This document shows positions 62,600 through 64,000 of a DNA stretch of 64,000 nt, one piece after another. The notes beneath the pieces were generated by a model. The model saw only the letters and a list, made by a program, of their open reading frames with translations. It made no database searches and was not told the origin of the DNA. Positions within the stretch are counted from its first letter, which is position 1. Each line of letters starts with the position of its first letter. Both the position numbers and the translations under genes were made by a program. Source of the stretch: Burhinus oedicnemus (lineage: Eukaryota > Chordata > Aves > Charadriiformes > Burhinidae); contig VFFE01007869.1 of NCBI GenBank assembly GCA_008921705.1, forward strand, positions 2,970,861 to 3,034,860. The letters run 5' to 3'.

Positions 62600-62890
62600 T
62601 TCTACTGGCCCCAAGTTGCTTAAACTTTCAATCATAGGTCATGTTTTCCAGGGCTTGATCATTCTTATGCCTCTCTTCTGGACTCTCCAGTTCATTCACT
62701 TCTTTATTAAAAGGAGATGCTCAAACCTGAGGTAAGGTGTCCAACACTGCTCCAGCTCTCACCTCCCCAGTGCCAAGCCGAGCAGAAGGACTGCTTAGCC
62801 TCTCCGATAGCCGAGCTCCTCATTAACGCGCACAGGATGTCATTCACTTTATCAAGCCGCTGATGGTGCCGATTCTACCATAAGCCTTAC
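62600..62890 (-). mobile_element. Ancient CR1-like LINE fragment
   Basis: Diverged, but the order of words follows the CR1 ORF2/3' region in reverse: CTCTTCTGGACTCTCCAGTT, CATTCACTTCTTTATTAAAA, then CAACACTGCTCCAGCTCTCA, CAGTGCCAAGCCGAGCAGAA and AGGATGTCATTCACTTTATC. The terminal repeat is lost. Divergence is much higher than in the other copies, so the insertion is old. Edges are approximate. Confidence 0.7.
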
Positions 62891-64000
62891 TTATGCCTTT
62901 TTCTGCACAGTTGCTGCTTTTTCCTGAATTTGAAGGTATTTGGAAGACCAGAAGCCTATAGCTTGCAAACAAGGAGGTTTTTTTGCAAGAGTGACTTGTC
63001 CTAATAAAGTCAGTCACAGATTTGTGGGAATGAGGATATTTAAGGATTTATCATCATAATCATTATTATATTTGTGGGTTGATGTGGGTTAAAACAGCAG
63101 ATGAAGAAAACTGGCTGGAAATACGAGAGAGCAGCTCCCATGCAGCAGTTACCCTCCACGGTCAGCAGCCTCACACTGAAACTGTAAATTGAGATCTCTG
63201 CCCTGGAAGCAAGTCAGGGTCCAGGTCCCATCCCCACAGAAAACACAAGTGACAGTAGTGGGTGGGAGACACCACCCAGTCAACCAGGCCTGGCACCCCC
63301 AGAGATATGAGGATCCAAAAGCGGGACTGCACCAAACAGGTCCCAAACCTACCCAGTGCACCAACTATTCTGCTCAGCTATGCGGGCATCAGAAAGGGAA
63401 CACCAGAAGTTTCTGCCAAAGACAATCGAAAAGTGACTGTTTGACCAGAGGACCACCAGTGAAGAAGCCAGGACACAGATGGTGTTACCCTAATCATGCC
63501 ACACAGGAGCCTGGCTTTGTGTGGGAACACAAGTGTTTTAAAGATGAAGGTGTCAATTAACCGTAGTGCCTATGGTTTTTCCAGGTATAGATGATGAAAA
63601 CACTCTGGAAAACAGCACATGAAGAAGTTGTCCCAGTACACAACCATCTCATCTGTTCTGCTACCACCTCGTTTTCCATGAGCCCCATCAGTCCACGCCA
63701 GGAGTGGGATAGTACCTGTCTAGTGGTATAAGTGGTATTATCTAATAAATGTACATTTGGTGTGCCTGGAGATTCATAGCAAAAGCTGTAATTTTGGTCC
63801 TGCAAAGTGGCTCTGTGGGTGTACTTTGAACAAAGAAACACCCTTCTCTCCTCAAAGCACTAGTCTTCATTTCATGACTTTTTGAAGAACATGGCATTTC
63901 TTTGTGGCTGGGTAACCTTCCTCTTTCTTATATTTAAGGTAGAGTCGCAGGTTTTTCCTGATATTTGTTGTGATATTCCTTAAAGAAAGGATGTCTAAAA
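62891..64000. other. Non-coding DNA, nothing firmly recognised
   Basis: An open frame at 63,189-63,560 (plus, 123 codons) is cysteine- and basic-residue-rich and superficially reminiscent of a zinc-knuckle protein, but its spacing does not match the CCHC pattern. No other feature is seen up to the window edge. Confidence 0.55.

Noticed and set aside
63189..63560. Cysteine-rich frame resembling a gag zinc knuckle
   Set aside because: The cysteine and histidine spacing does not fit the CCHC pattern and no other gag feature is present.
1..64000. CRISPR arrays, operons, bacterial promoters or tRNA genes
   Set aside because: The sequence is vertebrate-like. No regularly spaced repeats and no tRNA B-box type GGTTCGAATCC were seen.

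Overview
The window looks like a 64 kb stretch of nuclear DNA from a bird, probably a neoavian species, lying in a gene-poor intergenic or intronic region. Two things point to a bird. There are nine recognisable fragments of the avian CR1 LINE family, several still carrying the terminal ATTCTATG/ATTCTGTG-type repeat. There is also a solo LTR that matches the abundant avian ERVL-type LTR whose end reads TGTCCTGGTTTTGG. I find no convincing intact protein-coding gene, rRNA or tRNA. Almost all open frames are short chance ORFs in single-copy, AT-rich sequence.

Layout: 1-4.5 kb is single-copy non-coding DNA. At 4,490-6,170 there is an 831 bp segment present twice, with an exact 851 bp offset, and a 20-N assembly gap sits exactly at the join. 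The two copies differ at only about 1% of sites in their unique part, so this is most likely a false (haplotype) duplication broken at a G/T-rich low-complexity tract. CR1 fragments lie at 7.3, 12.7, 28.0, 29.0, 30.2, 37.8, 45.2, 53.8 and 62.6 kb. Eight are on the minus strand and one (53.8 kb) on the plus strand. Two solo LTRs, each with a perfect 5 bp target-site duplication, lie at 48,096-48,606 (minus strand, recognised ERVL type) and 60,267-60,840 (plus strand, family not recognised). The rest is single-copy non-coding DNA with microsatellites, homopolymer tracts and several AT-rich, ATTA-rich blocks that look like conserved non-coding elements.

The most interesting unexplained signal is a minus-strand open frame at 50,602-50,826. 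It has coding-like codon usage and a protein-like composition but no start codon and no family I recognise. It could be an orphan exon, a decayed retrocopy or an endogenised foreign gene. A weaker hint is a short plus-strand frame at 43,868-44,035 ending in a motif like the seventh helix of a GPCR. There is no gene network or operon to describe. If the region has a function it is probably distal regulation, which cannot be shown without cross-species alignment.
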